DNA of 51,306 nucleotides from Achromobacter arsenitoxydans SY8 (GTDB lineage Bacteria > Pseudomonadota > Gammaproteobacteria > Burkholderiales > Burkholderiaceae_B). The stretch is taken from NCBI RefSeq assembly GCF_000236785.1, contig NZ_AGUF01000081.1:1-51306 (forward strand), written 5' to 3'. The notes beneath the pieces were generated by a model. It searched no databases. It worked only from the letters and a program-made list of their open reading frames with translations, and had not been told where the DNA came from. Positions 26,382 through 35,860 of this stretch are shown here, piece after piece. A program made the position numbers and the translations under genes. Each line of letters opens with the position of its first letter. The stretch's first letter is position 1.

Positions 26382-28715
26382 ATGTCTTTTCGCCGGATGT
26401 TTCATCACAAAAAGGGTGTACTGCCGGGTCTCATAGCCGCTTTGCTGTTGCCGGCCATGGCCCACGCCTTCGAACCCTTTGTCGTGCGGGATATCCGCGT
26501 AGAGGGTATTCAACGAACCGACGCCGGCACCGTCTTTGGTTATCTCCCCGTCAAGGTCGGTGAAAAGTTCACCGAAGAAGAAGCCACCGAGGCGATCCGC
26601 CGCCTGTACGGAACGGGTTTCTTCACCGACGTGCAGATTCAGACCGACAATAATGTCGTCGTCGTGGTCGTGCAGGAACGTCCCACCATCGCATCCGTCA
26701 ATTTCAACGGCATGCGCGAATTTGATTCCAAGGCCATCACCACCTCGCTCTCGCAGGTGGGATTCGCCGAAGGCCGCATTTTCGACCGTTCCATGCTTGA
26801 ACGCGCGGAATACGAACTGAAGCAGCAGTATCTGTCCAAGGGCAAGTACGGCGTCGAAGTGACCTCCACCGTGACCCCGCTGCCGCGCAACCGCGTTGGC
26901 GTGAGCTTCGACGTTTTCGAAGGTTCTGTCGCGCGCATCCAGGAAATCCGCTTCGTCGGCAACAAGGCCTTCTCCGAAAGCGACCTGCTTGACGAATTCA
27001 AGCTGACCACGCCGGGCTGGCTGACGTGGTACACCGACTCCGATAAATACTCGCGCGAAAAGCTCGAAGGCGACCTCGAAAGCCTGCGCTCGTTCTACCT
27101 GAACCAGGGTTACCTGGAGTTTTCGGTGGAACCGCCCCAGGTCACGATTTCGCCGGACCGCAAGGACATCCGCATCACGATTACCGTCCATGAAGGCGAG
27201 CCCTACAAGGTGCGCAGCGTCAAGCTGGCCGGCAACCTGCTCGGCCTGGACAAGGAAATCAACGATCTGGTGCAGGTCAAGCCCGACGAAACCTTCTCGG
27301 CTGCCAAGACCAACGATTCGGCCAAGGCCATCACGGACTATCTGGGCGAACTGGGCTATGCCTTCGCCAACGTGAACCCGAACCCGCAATTGGACCGCGC
27401 CAAGCACGAAGCCGACCTGACTTTCTACGTCGACCCGAGCCGCCGCGTCTATGTGCGCCGCATCCAGATCGGCGGCAACACGCGCACCCGCGACGAAGTC
27501 GTGCGCCGCGAAATGCGCCAGCAGGAAGCCGCCTGGTACGACGCCGGCGATATCAAGACCTCGCGCGACCGCGTCGACCGCCTGGGTTACTTCAGCGACG
27601 TGAACGTCAAGACCGATCCGGTGCCGGGCTCCCCCGACCAGGTCGACGTCAACGTCGACGTGAAGGAAAAGCCCACCGGCATGATCAACCTGGGTGTGGG
27701 CTACGGCTCGTCCGAAAAGGCCATTCTGTCGGCCGGCATCAGCGAAGACAACGTCTTCGGCAGCGGCACCAACCTGACGCTGCAACTGAACACCAGCAAG
27801 ACGAACCGCGCCATCGTGCTGTCGCACACGGACCCGTACTGGACCAAGGACGGCATCAGCCGCACCACGTCGGCCTACTACCGCGTGACCGAGCCCTGGA
27901 ACAATAACGACGGCGATTACCGAGTCAAGGCCATGGGCCTGGGCATGAACTTCGGCATTCCGATCTCGGAGTACGACCGCATCTTCCTGGGCGGCAACTT
28001 CGAACGCAACCAGATTGATCTGTACGACAACTCGCCGCAGGCTTACGATGATTTCGTGAAGCAGTACGGCGATTCCACGAATTCGGTGATTTTCAGCGCC
28101 GGCTGGTCCAAGGACACGCGTGACAGCGCACTGGCGCCGACCAAGGGTTCGTACACTCGCCTGAAGGCCGACGTGTCCACCGTGGACCTGCAATACACCA
28201 TGTTGACGGCGCAGCAGCAGTATTTCGTGCCGTTGGGCGGGTCGTACACGCTGGCCTTGAATGGCATGGTCGACTGGGGCCAGAGCTACGGCAGCAAGGA
28301 TTATCCGGTCATCAAGAACGTCTATGCCGGCGGTATCGGCACGGTTCGCGGTTACGAGGGCTCGTCGCTGGGTCCGCGCGACGTCAAGACCGGCGACTAC
28401 CTGGGCGGCACGCGCCGCGTCGTGGCGAACGCCCAGTTGTTCCTGCCGTTCCCCGGCGCATCCAAGGACCGCACGCTGCGCTGGTTCCTGTTCACCGATG
28501 CCGGCCAGGTTTCTGCAGGCAGTGGCCTGAGCTGCACGCGTGGCCGGGACAACACCGAGGTCGAGGATCCGTGCGGCTGGCGTTTCTCGGCGGGTGTCGG
28601 CCTGTCGTGGCAATCGCCGATGGGTCCGTTGCAGTTGTCTTATGCGCGTCCGCTCAACTCCAAGCAGGGCGACGACAAGCAAAGCTTCCAGTTCCAGATC
28701 GGGACGGGTTTCTAA
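26382..28715 (+). CDS. bamA: Outer membrane protein assembly factor BamA
   Basis: BamA is the central insertase for outer-membrane beta-barrels. The 777-residue protein has a signal peptide (cleavage after AMAHA, about residue 29) and five POTRA domains (about 30-430; the first begins FVVRDIRVEGIQRTDAGTV). A 16-strand barrel follows, with VRGYEGSSLGPRD in loop 6 (the VRGF/Y lid motif). The protein ends in Phe (FQFQIGTGF), the outer-membrane C-terminal signature. CAAGG precedes ATG 26382; an in-frame TTG eight codons upstream is unlikely to be used. skp follows. Confidence 0.98.
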   Translation: MSFRRMFHHKKGVLPGLIAALLLPAMAHAFEPFVVRDIRVEGIQRTDAGTVFGYLPVKVGEKFTEEEATEAIRRLYGTGFFTDVQIQTDNNVVVVVVQERPTIASVNFNGMREFDSKAITTSLSQVGFAEGRIFDRSMLERAEYELKQQYLSKGKYGVEVTSTVTPLPRNRVGVSFDVFEGSVARIQEIRFVGNKAFSESDLLDEFKLTTPGWLTWYTDSDKYSREKLEGDLESLRSFYLNQGYLEFSVEPPQVTISPDRKDIRITITVHEGEPYKVRSVKLAGNLLGLDKEINDLVQVKPDETFSAAKTNDSAKAITDYLGELGYAFANVNPNPQLDRAKHEADLTFYVDPSRRVYVRRIQIGGNTRTRDEVVRREMRQQEAAWYDAGDIKTSRDRVDRLGYFSDVNVKTDPVPGSPDQVDVNVDVKEKPTGMINLGVGYGSSEKAILSAGISEDNVFGSGTNLTLQLNTSKTNRAIVLSHTDPYWTKDGISRTTSAYYRVTEPWNNNDGDYRVKAMGLGMNFGIPISEYDRIFLGGNFERNQIDLYDNSPQAYDDFVKQYGDSTNSVIFSAGWSKDTRDSALAPTKGSYTRLKADVSTVDLQYTMLTAQQQYFVPLGGSYTLALNGMVDWGQSYGSKDYPVIKNVYAGGIGTVRGYEGSSLGPRDVKTGDYLGGTRRVVANAQLFLPFPGASKDRTLRWFLFTDAGQVSAGSGLSCTRGRDNTEVEDPCGWRFSAGVGLSWQSPMGPLQLSYARPLNSKQGDDKQSFQFQIGTGF

Positions 28716-28824
28716 GCTGGGCGTTACTCTTGAAAACAAGGGCGTGGCCGACCGGCCCGGCGCCCTTGCGGTTTAGTGGCACAATACACACTTTGGCTTT
28801 GCCTTACTGGAAGGTGAGATTTTC

Positions 28825-29385
28825 ATGATGTCTGATTTCGCACTTAAATCATCGAATACGCTGCGCGCGAAGCGCCGTGGCAAGCTGGGCGGCTCCATTG
28901 CCCTGGTGGGTGCGCTCATTCTCGGTTCGGCTGCCGCGATTCCCGCGCACGCTCAAGGCACCAAGATCGGCTTCGTCAATACCGAGCGTATCCTGCGCGA
29001 ATCGGGTCCGGCCAAGACTGCGCAAAGCAAGATCGAAGCCGAATTCAAGAAGCGCGACGACGAACTCCAGCGCCTGAACAACAGCCTGCGCTCGCAAGCC
29101 GAGAAGTTCGACAAGGACGCGCCCGTCCTGTCGGAATCCGACCGCGTCAAGCGTCAGCGTGAACTGTCCAACCTGGATACCGACCTGCAGCGCAAGCGCC
29201 GCGAATTCCAGGAAGACTTCAACCGCCGCCGCAACGAAGAGTTCTCGGGCATCGTCTCGAAGGCGAACGAGGCCATCAAGCGCATCGCCGAGCAAGAAAG
29301 CTACGACCTGATCATCCAGGACGCCGTGACGGTCAACCCGCGCATCGACATCACCGACAAGGTGATCCAGAGCCTGGGCAAGTAA
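28825..29385 (+). CDS. skp: Periplasmic chaperone Skp (OmpH family)
   Basis: Skp holds unfolded outer-membrane proteins in the periplasm for the Bam complex. The 186-residue product has an unusually long N-terminal extension before a signal peptide (hydrophobic stretch about residues 22-40, cleavage after PAHA). A short strand region, [14 protein letters not shown], is followed by a long, highly charged coiled-coil arm (about 65-150), the Skp layout. The C-terminus ([20 protein letters not shown]) is the family end. Two consecutive ATG codons start the frame. The bamA-skp-lpxD order is conserved. Confidence 0.95.
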   Translation: MMSDFALKSSNTLRAKRRGKLGGSIALVGALILGSAAAIPAHAQGTKIGFVNTERILRESGPAKTAQSKIEAEFKKRDDELQRLNNSLRSQAEKFDKDAPVLSESDRVKRQRELSNLDTDLQRKRREFQEDFNRRRNEEFSGIVSKANEAIKRIAEQESYDLIIQDAVTVNPRIDITDKVIQSLGK

Positions 29386-29402
29386 GCGGTAGCCGTTCAG
29401 TC

Positions 29403-30497
29403 ATGCCGGTTTTACTGGATCTTGCCCGCGCGCCCACGCTCGAAGCGTTGTTGGGCGCCGCCAATACCCAGGGATTGGACTGGCGCATCAGTGCGGTTCC
29501 CGGTGCGGACCCGTTCCGGGTCTGCGGCATCGGAACCCTGTCGTCGGCTGGCAGCCAGGAAATCGCATTCCTGGCCAACCCGCGCTACCAGAGCCAGCTA
29601 GGCGCCACCGGGGCAGGGGCGGTCATCGTCTCGCCCGACGTCGCCCAGGCGCTGGAAGCCGACGGTTCCCATCCGCCGTTCGCGCTGGTCGTCTGCAAAC
29701 ATCCCTATTTGCTGTACGCGCGAGTCGCGCAGTGGTTCGACACGGCCCGCCGGCCCGCGCTGCCCGCCGATACCCATCCTTCCGCCGTGGTTGCGCCTGA
29801 CGCGATCATCGAAGAGGACGTGCGCATCGGCCCCAATTGCGTCGTGGAATCCGGTGTCCGCATCGGCCGCGGCACCGTGCTGGGACCGGGCTGCGTCATC
29901 GGCGCCGGCTCGTCCATTGGGCCCGGCGGCCGCTTGCATGCCAATGTCACGCTGTACGAAGGCGTGAAAATCGGCGCCAGGGTCATCCTGCACAGTGGAG
30001 CGGTGCTCGGTGCAGACGGCTTCGGCTTTGCCCCGGATCCCGCACTGGGCAAGGGCGCCTGGGGCAAGATTCCCCAGTTCGGCGGCGTGTCCATCGGCGA
30101 CGATGTCGAAATCGGCGCCAACACCACGGTCGACCGGGGGGCGCTCGAAGACACCGTCCTGGCGGACGGCGTCAAGCTGGACAACCAGATCATGGTGGGC
30201 CACAACGTGCGCGTCGGCGCGCATACCGCAATGGCGGCGTGCGTCGGCGTGGCGGGTTCCACGACCATCGGCGAACGCTGCACCATCGGTGGCGCCGCAA
30301 TGCTGTCGGGGCACCTGGTCCTGGGCGACGATGTGCACATTTCGGGCGGCACGGCGGTGACGTCCAATATTTCCAAGCCTGGCCGCTACACCGGGGTCTT
30401 CCCGTACGCGGAGCATGGCGAATGGCAGCACAACGCCGCCGTGATACAACAGTTGGCGCAATTGCGCCGCCGCGTGCGGACGCTGGAAAAAGCCTAG
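29403..30497 (+). CDS. lpxD: UDP-3-O-(3-hydroxyacyl)glucosamine N-acyltransferase
   Basis: LpxD adds the second 3-hydroxyacyl chain in lipid A synthesis. The 364-residue protein has the N-terminal uridine-binding domain (about 1-110, with [13 protein letters not shown]) and a left-handed beta-helix of hexapeptide repeats (about 115-320). The catalytic His lies in the [16 protein letters not shown] segment. A C-terminal helical extension ends in [13 protein letters not shown]. It begins 17 bases after skp. Confidence 0.97.
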   Translation: MPVLLDLARAPTLEALLGAANTQGLDWRISAVPGADPFRVCGIGTLSSAGSQEIAFLANPRYQSQLGATGAGAVIVSPDVAQALEADGSHPPFALVVCKHPYLLYARVAQWFDTARRPALPADTHPSAVVAPDAIIEEDVRIGPNCVVESGVRIGRGTVLGPGCVIGAGSSIGPGGRLHANVTLYEGVKIGARVILHSGAVLGADGFGFAPDPALGKGAWGKIPQFGGVSIGDDVEIGANTTVDRGALEDTVLADGVKLDNQIMVGHNVRVGAHTAMAACVGVAGSTTIGERCTIGGAAMLSGHLVLGDDVHISGGTAVTSNISKPGRYTGVFPYAEHGEWQHNAAVIQQLAQLRRRVRTLEKA

Positions 30498-30564
30498 GGC
30501 GCATTCGCCGCCCTGGCGCGTCCGCGCCGCCAAATTATTTCATTTCGCAGGAAAGCATAGAAAA

Positions 30565-31020
30565 ATGGAACTCGACATCAAGGGGATCATGGAGAGGCTG
30601 CCGCATCGTTATCCGATGCTGCTGATTGATCGCGTTGTTGAAATGGTGCCCGGAAAGTCCATCGTCGCCATCAAGAACGTTTCGATCAACGAGCCGTTTT
30701 TCAACGGCCATTTTCCTCACCATCCGGTGATGCCGGGCGTGCTGATCGTGGAAGCCATGGCCCAGGCCTCGGCCTTGTTTTCGTTCACCGACGAAAATGG
30801 GGGCCTGAAGTGCGAAGGTTCCAAGACGGCGTATTACCTGGTCGGCATCGACGGCGCGCGTTTCCGCCGTCCGGTCGTGCCGGGCGACCAATTGCGCATC
30901 GAGGTCGAGGCGGAACGCCTGAGCCGCAGCATCTGTAAGTATCAAGCACGCGCGACGGTCGACGGCCAGGAAGTGGCGTCGGCCAAGCTGATGTGCGCGA
31001 TTCGCAGCCTGGAAGAGTAA
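30565..31020 (+). CDS. fabZ: 3-hydroxyacyl-[acyl-carrier-protein] dehydratase FabZ
   Basis: FabZ dehydrates 3-hydroxyacyl-ACP in fatty acid elongation and competes with LpxA for 3-hydroxyacyl-ACP. The 151-residue hotdog protein has [15 protein letters not shown] (about 12-26), then [21 protein letters not shown] with the catalytic His and Glu, and [15 protein letters not shown]. The stop is directly followed by the lpxA ATG (TAAATG), so the two competing enzymes are made from one message. Confidence 0.98.
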   Translation: MELDIKGIMERLPHRYPMLLIDRVVEMVPGKSIVAIKNVSINEPFFNGHFPHHPVMPGVLIVEAMAQASALFSFTDENGGLKCEGSKTAYYLVGIDGARFRRPVVPGDQLRIEVEAERLSRSICKYQARATVDGQEVASAKLMCAIRSLEE

Positions 31021-31815
31021 ATGGCAGGAAATATCCATCCCACCGCTGTCGTCGATCCGGCGGCAAAAATCGACCCGACCGCGGTCATCGGCCCGTTCGC
31101 GGTGGTGGGGCCCGATGTGACCATCGGCGCCGGGACGGAAATCGGCCCGTATTGCATGGTCGACGGCGTGACCACCATCGGGCGCGATAACCGCTTCTAC
31201 CGCTATTGCTCCATCGGCGGCATGCCGCAGGACAAGAAATACGCGGGCGAACCCACGCGGCTCACCATCGGCGACCGCAATACGGTGCGCGAGTTCGTCA
31301 CGCTCAACACGGGTACGACGCAAGACGGCGGCGAAACCACCCTGGGCGACGATAACTGGATCATGGCGTACGTTCACGTGGCGCATGACTGCCACATCGG
31401 CAGCAACACGATCCTGGCCAATTCGGTCCAATTGGGCGGGCACGTCCATGTGGGCGACTGGGCCATCATCGGCGGCCTGACCGGCGTGCATCAGTTCTCG
31501 CGCGTGGGCGCGCACTCCATGACGGGCGGCAACAGCTCGCTCATGCAGGACACGCCGCCATTCGTGCTGGCTGCGGGCAATCCCTGCCGTCCGGTCGGCG
31601 TCAACGTCGAAGGCCTGAAGCGCCGCGGCTTTACGCCCGCGATGATTTCGGCGCTGCGCGAAGCCTACAAGATCATCTACCGCCGCGGCCTGTCCCTGGA
31701 TGCGGCCCGCGCCGAACTGCGCGAGCGCCAGCAGTCCATCCCCGAGGCGGCCGAGCACCTGCAGACGCTGCTCGATTTCCTGGACGTCGCCTCTCGCGGC
31801 ATCATCCGCCCATGA
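31021..31815 (+). CDS. lpxA: UDP-N-acetylglucosamine O-acyltransferase
   Basis: LpxA performs the first step of lipid A synthesis. The 264-residue protein is a hexapeptide-repeat beta-helix (about 5-190) followed by an alpha-helical C-terminal domain. [16 protein letters not shown] carries the catalytic His, and [14 protein letters not shown] and [19 protein letters not shown] are family motifs. ATG 31021 directly follows the fabZ stop. The lpxB ATG overlaps its stop by four bases. Confidence 0.98.
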   Translation: MAGNIHPTAVVDPAAKIDPTAVIGPFAVVGPDVTIGAGTEIGPYCMVDGVTTIGRDNRFYRYCSIGGMPQDKKYAGEPTRLTIGDRNTVREFVTLNTGTTQDGGETTLGDDNWIMAYVHVAHDCHIGSNTILANSVQLGGHVHVGDWAIIGGLTGVHQFSRVGAHSMTGGNSSLMQDTPPFVLAAGNPCRPVGVNVEGLKRRGFTPAMISALREAYKIIYRRGLSLDAARAELRERQQSIPEAAEHLQTLLDFLDVASRGIIRP

Positions 31816-33008
31816 GCACGCGGATCGGCATGGTGGCCGGCGAGCCTTCGGGCGATCTGCTGGCCGGGCGCATCATTGCCGGTCTGCAAGCGCGCGACGC
31901 CGGCGTCCGGTGCGAGGGCATCGGCGGGCCCCAGATGGAGGCCCGCCAGTTCGACGCCTGGCATCCCATGCACGCCTTGACGGTATTCGGATACGTCGAT
32001 GCGCTAAAGCGCCTGCCCAGCCTGCTGGGCACCTATCGCGACGTCAAGCGCCGCTGGCTGGCCGAGCCTCCATCGGTGTTCGTTGGCATCGACGCGCCCG
32101 ATTTCAACCTGAGGCTGGAGCATCAGCTGCGGCAGGCGGGAACGCCCACCGTGCATTTCGTCGGTCCGTCGATCTGGGCGTGGCGCTATGAGCGCATCCA
32201 CAAGATCCGCGAATCGGTGTCGCACATGCTGGTGCTGTTCCCGTTCGAGGAAGAAATCTACCGCAAGGAAGGCATTCCGGTGACCTACGTCGGCCACCCG
32301 CTGGCCGGCGCCGTGCCCATGCAGCCCGACCGCGCTGCGGCGCGCGAGCGCCTGGGGATCGACCAGAACGCCCGCGTGCTGGCGATTTTGCCGGGTAGCC
32401 GCTCGTCCGAGATCCGCCTGCTGGCGCCGCGCTTCCTGCAGGCCGCACAGATCCTGCTGAAAAAGGACCCGGCGCTGCAATGCGTCGTACCGATGGTCAA
32501 TGACCAGCGGCGGGCGGAGTTCCTGGCGATCCTGGCCCAATACCCCGTGCCGGGGTTGCGCTGCATCACCGCGCAGGACCTGCATGGCGAGGGCGGCGAC
32601 CGCAAGGCTCCCGTGGCGTGGTCCGTGATGGAAGCCGCCACCGCCGTGCTGGTGGCCAGCGGCACCGCCACCCTGGAGACGGCGCTGTTCAAGCGTCCCA
32701 TGGTGATTTCGTATGTGCTGTCGCCGTGGATGCGCCGTATCATGGCCTGGAAGTCCGGGCAGGAGCGGCCGTATCTGCCGTGGGTAGGACTGCCGAACGT
32801 GCTGTTGCGGGACTTTGCCGTGCCGGAGCTCCTGCAGGACGACGCCACGCCGGAAAAACTGGCCGAGGCGACCTGGCAGTCCCTGACCGACGATGCCCTG
32901 ACCGCCCGCGTGGAGGCGCGTTTCACCGCCATGCATCAAGATCTTTTGCGCGACACGCCGGCGCTTGCAGCGCAGGCGATCCTGGAGGTTGCCGGTGGAG
33001 CAGCCTGA
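31812..33008 (+). CDS. lpxB: Lipid-A-disaccharide synthase
   Basis: LpxB condenses UDP-2,3-diacylglucosamine with lipid X to give the lipid A disaccharide at the inner membrane. The 398-residue glycosyltransferase has [14 protein letters not shown] (about 7-20), [14 protein letters not shown] and [30 protein letters not shown] and [20 protein letters not shown] complete the family pattern. The start overlaps the lpxA stop (ATGA). The rnhB start lies inside its last codons. Confidence 0.98.
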   Translation: MSTRIGMVAGEPSGDLLAGRIIAGLQARDAGVRCEGIGGPQMEARQFDAWHPMHALTVFGYVDALKRLPSLLGTYRDVKRRWLAEPPSVFVGIDAPDFNLRLEHQLRQAGTPTVHFVGPSIWAWRYERIHKIRESVSHMLVLFPFEEEIYRKEGIPVTYVGHPLAGAVPMQPDRAAARERLGIDQNARVLAILPGSRSSEIRLLAPRFLQAAQILLKKDPALQCVVPMVNDQRRAEFLAILAQYPVPGLRCITAQDLHGEGGDRKAPVAWSVMEAATAVLVASGTATLETALFKRPMVISYVLSPWMRRIMAWKSGQERPYLPWVGLPNVLLRDFAVPELLQDDATPEKLAEATWQSLTDDALTARVEARFTAMHQDLLRDTPALAAQAILEVAGGAA

Positions 33009-33603
33009 CCTGTTCTTGGCCCCGGAGCAGCCAGCGCTGCTGACCGCCGGCGTCGACGAAGCCGGCCGCGGTCCGCTGGCGGGCGAGGTCTACGCGGCGG
33101 CGGTCATCCTGGATCCGGCCCGTCCCATCGCTGGCCTGGCCGACTCCAAGGCGCTGACGGCGGCGCGGCGCGAGACGCTGGCGCTCCAGATCAAAGAACA
33201 AGCGATGGCCTGGTGCATTGCCAGCGCCACGGTCGCGGAAATCGACAGCCTGAACATCCTGCGCGCCACGATGCTGGCGATGCAGCGCGCCGTTCAGGGA
33301 CTGGCCGTGCCGCCTCAACTGGCGCTAGTGGACGGCAACCAGGCGCCCAAGCTGAGCTGCACGGTGCAGACGGTGATCAAGGGCGACGCGCTGGTGCCCG
33401 CGATCTCGGCGGCGTCCATCCTGGCCAAGACCGCCCGCGACGCCGATCTGCTGCGTCTGCACGCGCTTTACCCGCAGTACGCCTTCGATCAGCACAAGGG
33501 GTACGGCACGGCTCTGCACCTGCAGCGGCTGCGCGAACACGGCCCGTGCGCCGAGCATCGGCGCAGTTTCGCACCCATCAAGGCTTTCGGCCTGACCTCA
33601 TGA
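32995..33603 (+). CDS. rnhB: Ribonuclease HII
   Basis: RNase HII cuts RNA from RNA-DNA hybrids and excises single ribonucleotides. The 202-residue protein starts [12 protein letters not shown] at GTG 32995 with GGAGG six bases before it, overlapping the end of lpxB by 14 bases. Catalytic motifs are [12 protein letters not shown] (Asp and Glu), [15 protein letters not shown] and [11 protein letters not shown]-terminal [11 protein letters not shown] segment is also conserved. The TGA overlaps the next gene's ATG. Confidence 0.97.
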   Translation: MEQPDLFLAPEQPALLTAGVDEAGRGPLAGEVYAAAVILDPARPIAGLADSKALTAARRETLALQIKEQAMAWCIASATVAEIDSLNILRATMLAMQRAVQGLAVPPQLALVDGNQAPKLSCTVQTVIKGDALVPAISAASILAKTARDADLLRLHALYPQYAFDQHKGYGTALHLQRLREHGPCAEHRRSFAPIKAFGLTS

Positions 33604-34382
33604 AGCACATCAGTTCCCGCGACAATCCCGCGGTCAAGGCGCTGGCCAGGCTGGCCGGCACTGCCGGCAAGCGCGGCGCGCCGGTGCTGCTGGACGGCGT
33701 GCACCTGTGCCAGGCCTGGCTGCAGCATCACGGCGCGCCGGACCAGGCCATCTTCGATGTGGAGCGCCTGTCGCAACCCGATATCGCCGCGCTTGCCGCG
33801 GCCGTCCCCGACCGTGATTGCCTGGCACTGGACGCGCGGCTGATGCAATCCCTGGCGGCCGTGGAAAGCGGGCAGGGCGTGGCCTTCCTGGTCACACCGC
33901 CCGCGCCCCAGCCTCCATTGAACGTGGACGAGAACTGCGTCCTCTTCGACCGCATTCAGGACCCCGGCAATGTGGGGACGCTCTTGCGCACCTGCGCCGC
34001 TGCGGGCGTGAAGCGCGTGTTCCTGGCGACGGGGACGGCGGCGGCCTGGTCTCCCAAGGTGTTGCGCAGCGGCCAGGGAGCCCATTTCGCCCTGGCCATC
34101 CACGAGCACGTCGATCTTGCCGCCTTGCTGCCCGGCCTGCGGGTGCCCCTGGTGGCCACCGCGCTGGACGGCGCGCGCGACCTGTACGCCGGCAGCCTGC
34201 CTGAACGTTGCGCCTGGGTCTTTGGCCACGAAGGCCAGGGCGTGGCGCCGGCCCTGCTGGCCGCCGCGAGCCTGAAGGTCCGTATTCCGCACGACGCGGC
34301 GGCCGTCGAATCGCTCAACGTGGGCGCGGCGGCGGCGATATGCCTGTTCGAGCAACGCCGGCAGGCGCTGGCGGCCAGATGA
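33600..34382 (+). CDS. TrmH/SpoU family RNA 2'-O-methyltransferase
   Basis: This SPOUT-class methyltransferase of 260 residues probably methylates a ribose 2'-OH in rRNA or tRNA. The N-terminal substrate-binding domain begins [18 protein letters not shown]. The knotted catalytic domain has motif 1 [20 protein letters not shown] (about 121-140), motif 2 WVFGHEGQG and motif 3 [20 protein letters not shown]. The exact target is not predictable. The start at 33600 overlaps the rnhB stop (ATGA). The stop overlaps the next gene's ATG. Confidence 0.94.
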   Translation: MKHISSRDNPAVKALARLAGTAGKRGAPVLLDGVHLCQAWLQHHGAPDQAIFDVERLSQPDIAALAAAVPDRDCLALDARLMQSLAAVESGQGVAFLVTPPAPQPPLNVDENCVLFDRIQDPGNVGTLLRTCAAAGVKRVFLATGTAAAWSPKVLRSGQGAHFALAIHEHVDLAALLPGLRVPLVATALDGARDLYAGSLPERCAWVFGHEGQGVAPALLAAASLKVRIPHDAAAVESLNVGAAAAICLFEQRRQALAAR

Positions 34383-34774
34383 TGGGCCGCCTGCGCATGG
34401 CTGCCGCCATAGCGTGCCTTGCGGGGTTGGCGGCGGCTTGCGCATCGAATGCGCCCATCCGGACGGTATTCGTGCCGGTCGTGGCTGGCGAGGCCGCGCC
34501 TGCGATGACGCTGTCGCGCGATGTAGTGGTGACGCTGGCTGACGGCGCGGACCAGACCTTGCCCGAGGGCTCTCGCTGGCGCAGGGTGGGAGCCCTGGTG
34601 CAGGGCGATGTCTACCGGCGGATCGACGCGCCTATGTCGATGGGCAAGGCGGACGGCCCGCAAGCCTACCTGGTGGCGTCATCGGGCCGGCTGGTGGGCT
34701 TTTACCTGCCGGCTGGCGGGCTGTTCGCGCCCGTGCCCAAGCCGGCCGTGCTGCCGTTTTCGCAGCGCCAGTAG
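34379..34774 (+). CDS. Small predicted lipoprotein of unknown function
   Basis: The 131-residue product starts [21 protein letters not shown] and has a good lipobox (LAAAC, Cys at about residue 21), so it is probably a lipidated envelope protein. Asn or Ser, not Asp, occupies the positions after the Cys, favouring the outer membrane. The mature part is about 110 residues with a likely beta-rich core (TLSRDVVVTLADG, GDVYRRIDAP, AYLVASSGRLVGFYLPAGG). I recognise no family. Its ATG overlaps the methyltransferase stop (ATGATGG), making it the last gene of the lpx run. Confidence 0.8.
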   Translation: MMGRLRMAAAIACLAGLAAACASNAPIRTVFVPVVAGEAAPAMTLSRDVVVTLADGADQTLPEGSRWRRVGALVQGDVYRRIDAPMSMGKADGPQAYLVASSGRLVGFYLPAGGLFAPVPKPAVLPFSQRQ

Positions 34775-34818
34775 CAGGAAACAGGGCCTGGCACCCGTGA
34801 AGGGCCCAGGCGCTGTTC

Positions 34819-35646
34819 TCAGCCGCGATCCAGCCCCACCTCTTGCAGCACCGTCGTGGCGATCTCTTCGATCGACTTCGTGGTGCTGGACAGCCAGGAA
34901 ATGCCTTCGCGGCGCATCATGCGCTCGGCTTCGGCGACTTCGTAGCGGCATTGTTCAAGCTGGGCATAGCGGCTGTTGGGGCGGCGCTCGTTGCGCACTT
35001 CGGCCAGGCGTTCCGGCTGGATGGACAGGCCAAAGAGCTTGGCGCGATGCGGGGCGATGGTGGAGGGCAGGGTGCCGCGCTCGAAGTCGTCGGGCGTGAG
35101 CGGGAAGTTGGCCGCCTTGATGGCGTACTGCATGGCCAGGTACAGGCTGGTCGGCGTCTTGCCGCAGCGGGATACGCCCACCAGGATCACGTCGGCCTGG
35201 TCCAGCTGGTTCACGAACTGTCCGTCGTCGTGCGCCAGACTGAAGTTGATGGCGTCGATCCGGTTCCGGTACTTTTCCGAGTTGGCCTGCATGTGCGAGC
35301 GGCCGATGGAATGGCTGGATTTCAGCCCCAGCGCCTGCTCGATGTGGCTGACGAAGGTGCCGAAGAGGTCCAGGAAAACGCCGTTCGCCTGGCGAACACG
35401 GGCCAGGATTTCGGGGTTGACCAGGGTGCTGAAGACGATGGGCGGAACGCCGGCGTCCTGGGCGCTGCGGTCGATCCGCATGGCCACTTCCGCGGCCTTT
35501 TCCAGCGTGTCGACAAAAGGCAGCCGGATGGGCTTGAAATTGACCTCCTCGAACTGCGAAAGTACTGACTGGCTGAAGGTTTCCGCAGTGATGCCGGTAC
35601 TGTCGGAAACGATGTATACCGTGCGTACGATAGGGGTAGATGTCAT
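34819..35646 (-). CDS. ppsR: Phosphoenolpyruvate synthase regulatory protein (kinase/pyrophosphorylase)
   Basis: PpsR inactivates phosphoenolpyruvate synthase by ADP-dependent phosphorylation of a Thr and reactivates it by Pi-dependent removal. The 275-residue protein has the opening VRTVYIVSDSTGITAETFSQ (as a region, about 7-26). Its P-loop-like VGVSRCGKTPTSLYLA lies around 155-170, with YPLTPDD-like and ERRPNSRYAQLEQCRYEV segments. It is transcribed divergently from ppsA, its target, across a 214-base shared promoter region. Confidence 0.96.
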   Translation of the reverse strand: MTSTPIVRTVYIVSDSTGITAETFSQSVLSQFEEVNFKPIRLPFVDTLEKAAEVAMRIDRSAQDAGVPPIVFSTLVNPEILARVRQANGVFLDLFGTFVSHIEQALGLKSSHSIGRSHMQANSEKYRNRIDAINFSLAHDDGQFVNQLDQADVILVGVSRCGKTPTSLYLAMQYAIKAANFPLTPDDFERGTLPSTIAPHRAKLFGLSIQPERLAEVRNERRPNSRYAQLEQCRYEVAEAERMMRREGISWLSSTTKSIEEIATTVLQEVGLDRG

Positions 35647-35680
35647 GTGTAAAAAATTCCAACCGGGCAGATGGCCGGAC

Positions 35681-35696
35681 GTACTCCACCGAGTAC
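35681..35696. promoter_or_regulatory. Inverted repeat overlapping a -10-like box between ppsR and ppsA
   Basis: GTACTC (35681-35686) and GAGTAC (35691-35696) form a perfect six-base inverted repeat with a CACC spacer. The right arm overlaps TACAAT (35693-35698), a possible plus-strand -10 for ppsA about 165 bases upstream of its ATG. No convincing -35 is seen. It is a candidate operator controlling the divergent pair. Confidence 0.35.
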
Positions 35697-35860
35697 AATC
35701 AGGCCCCTATAAGTCACCCCAAGGGCGGTCCAAGGCCAGTTTGGTCAGCGTCTGAAAAAGCCTTTTTGCATGCCGGCTGTCGTCTTCGCCGGCGCGTCAA
35801 AACAGCGCTTTTCATGCATTGACCAAACTCGCTTTCATTCCATTGTAAAAGGTGACTTCA

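Noticed and set aside
26376-28739. A 787-codon minus-strand open frame opposite bamA
   Set aside because: It mirrors bamA exactly; composition is typical of antisense to GC-rich genes and no domain is recognisable. The same applies to the frame opposite ppsA (35930-38239).
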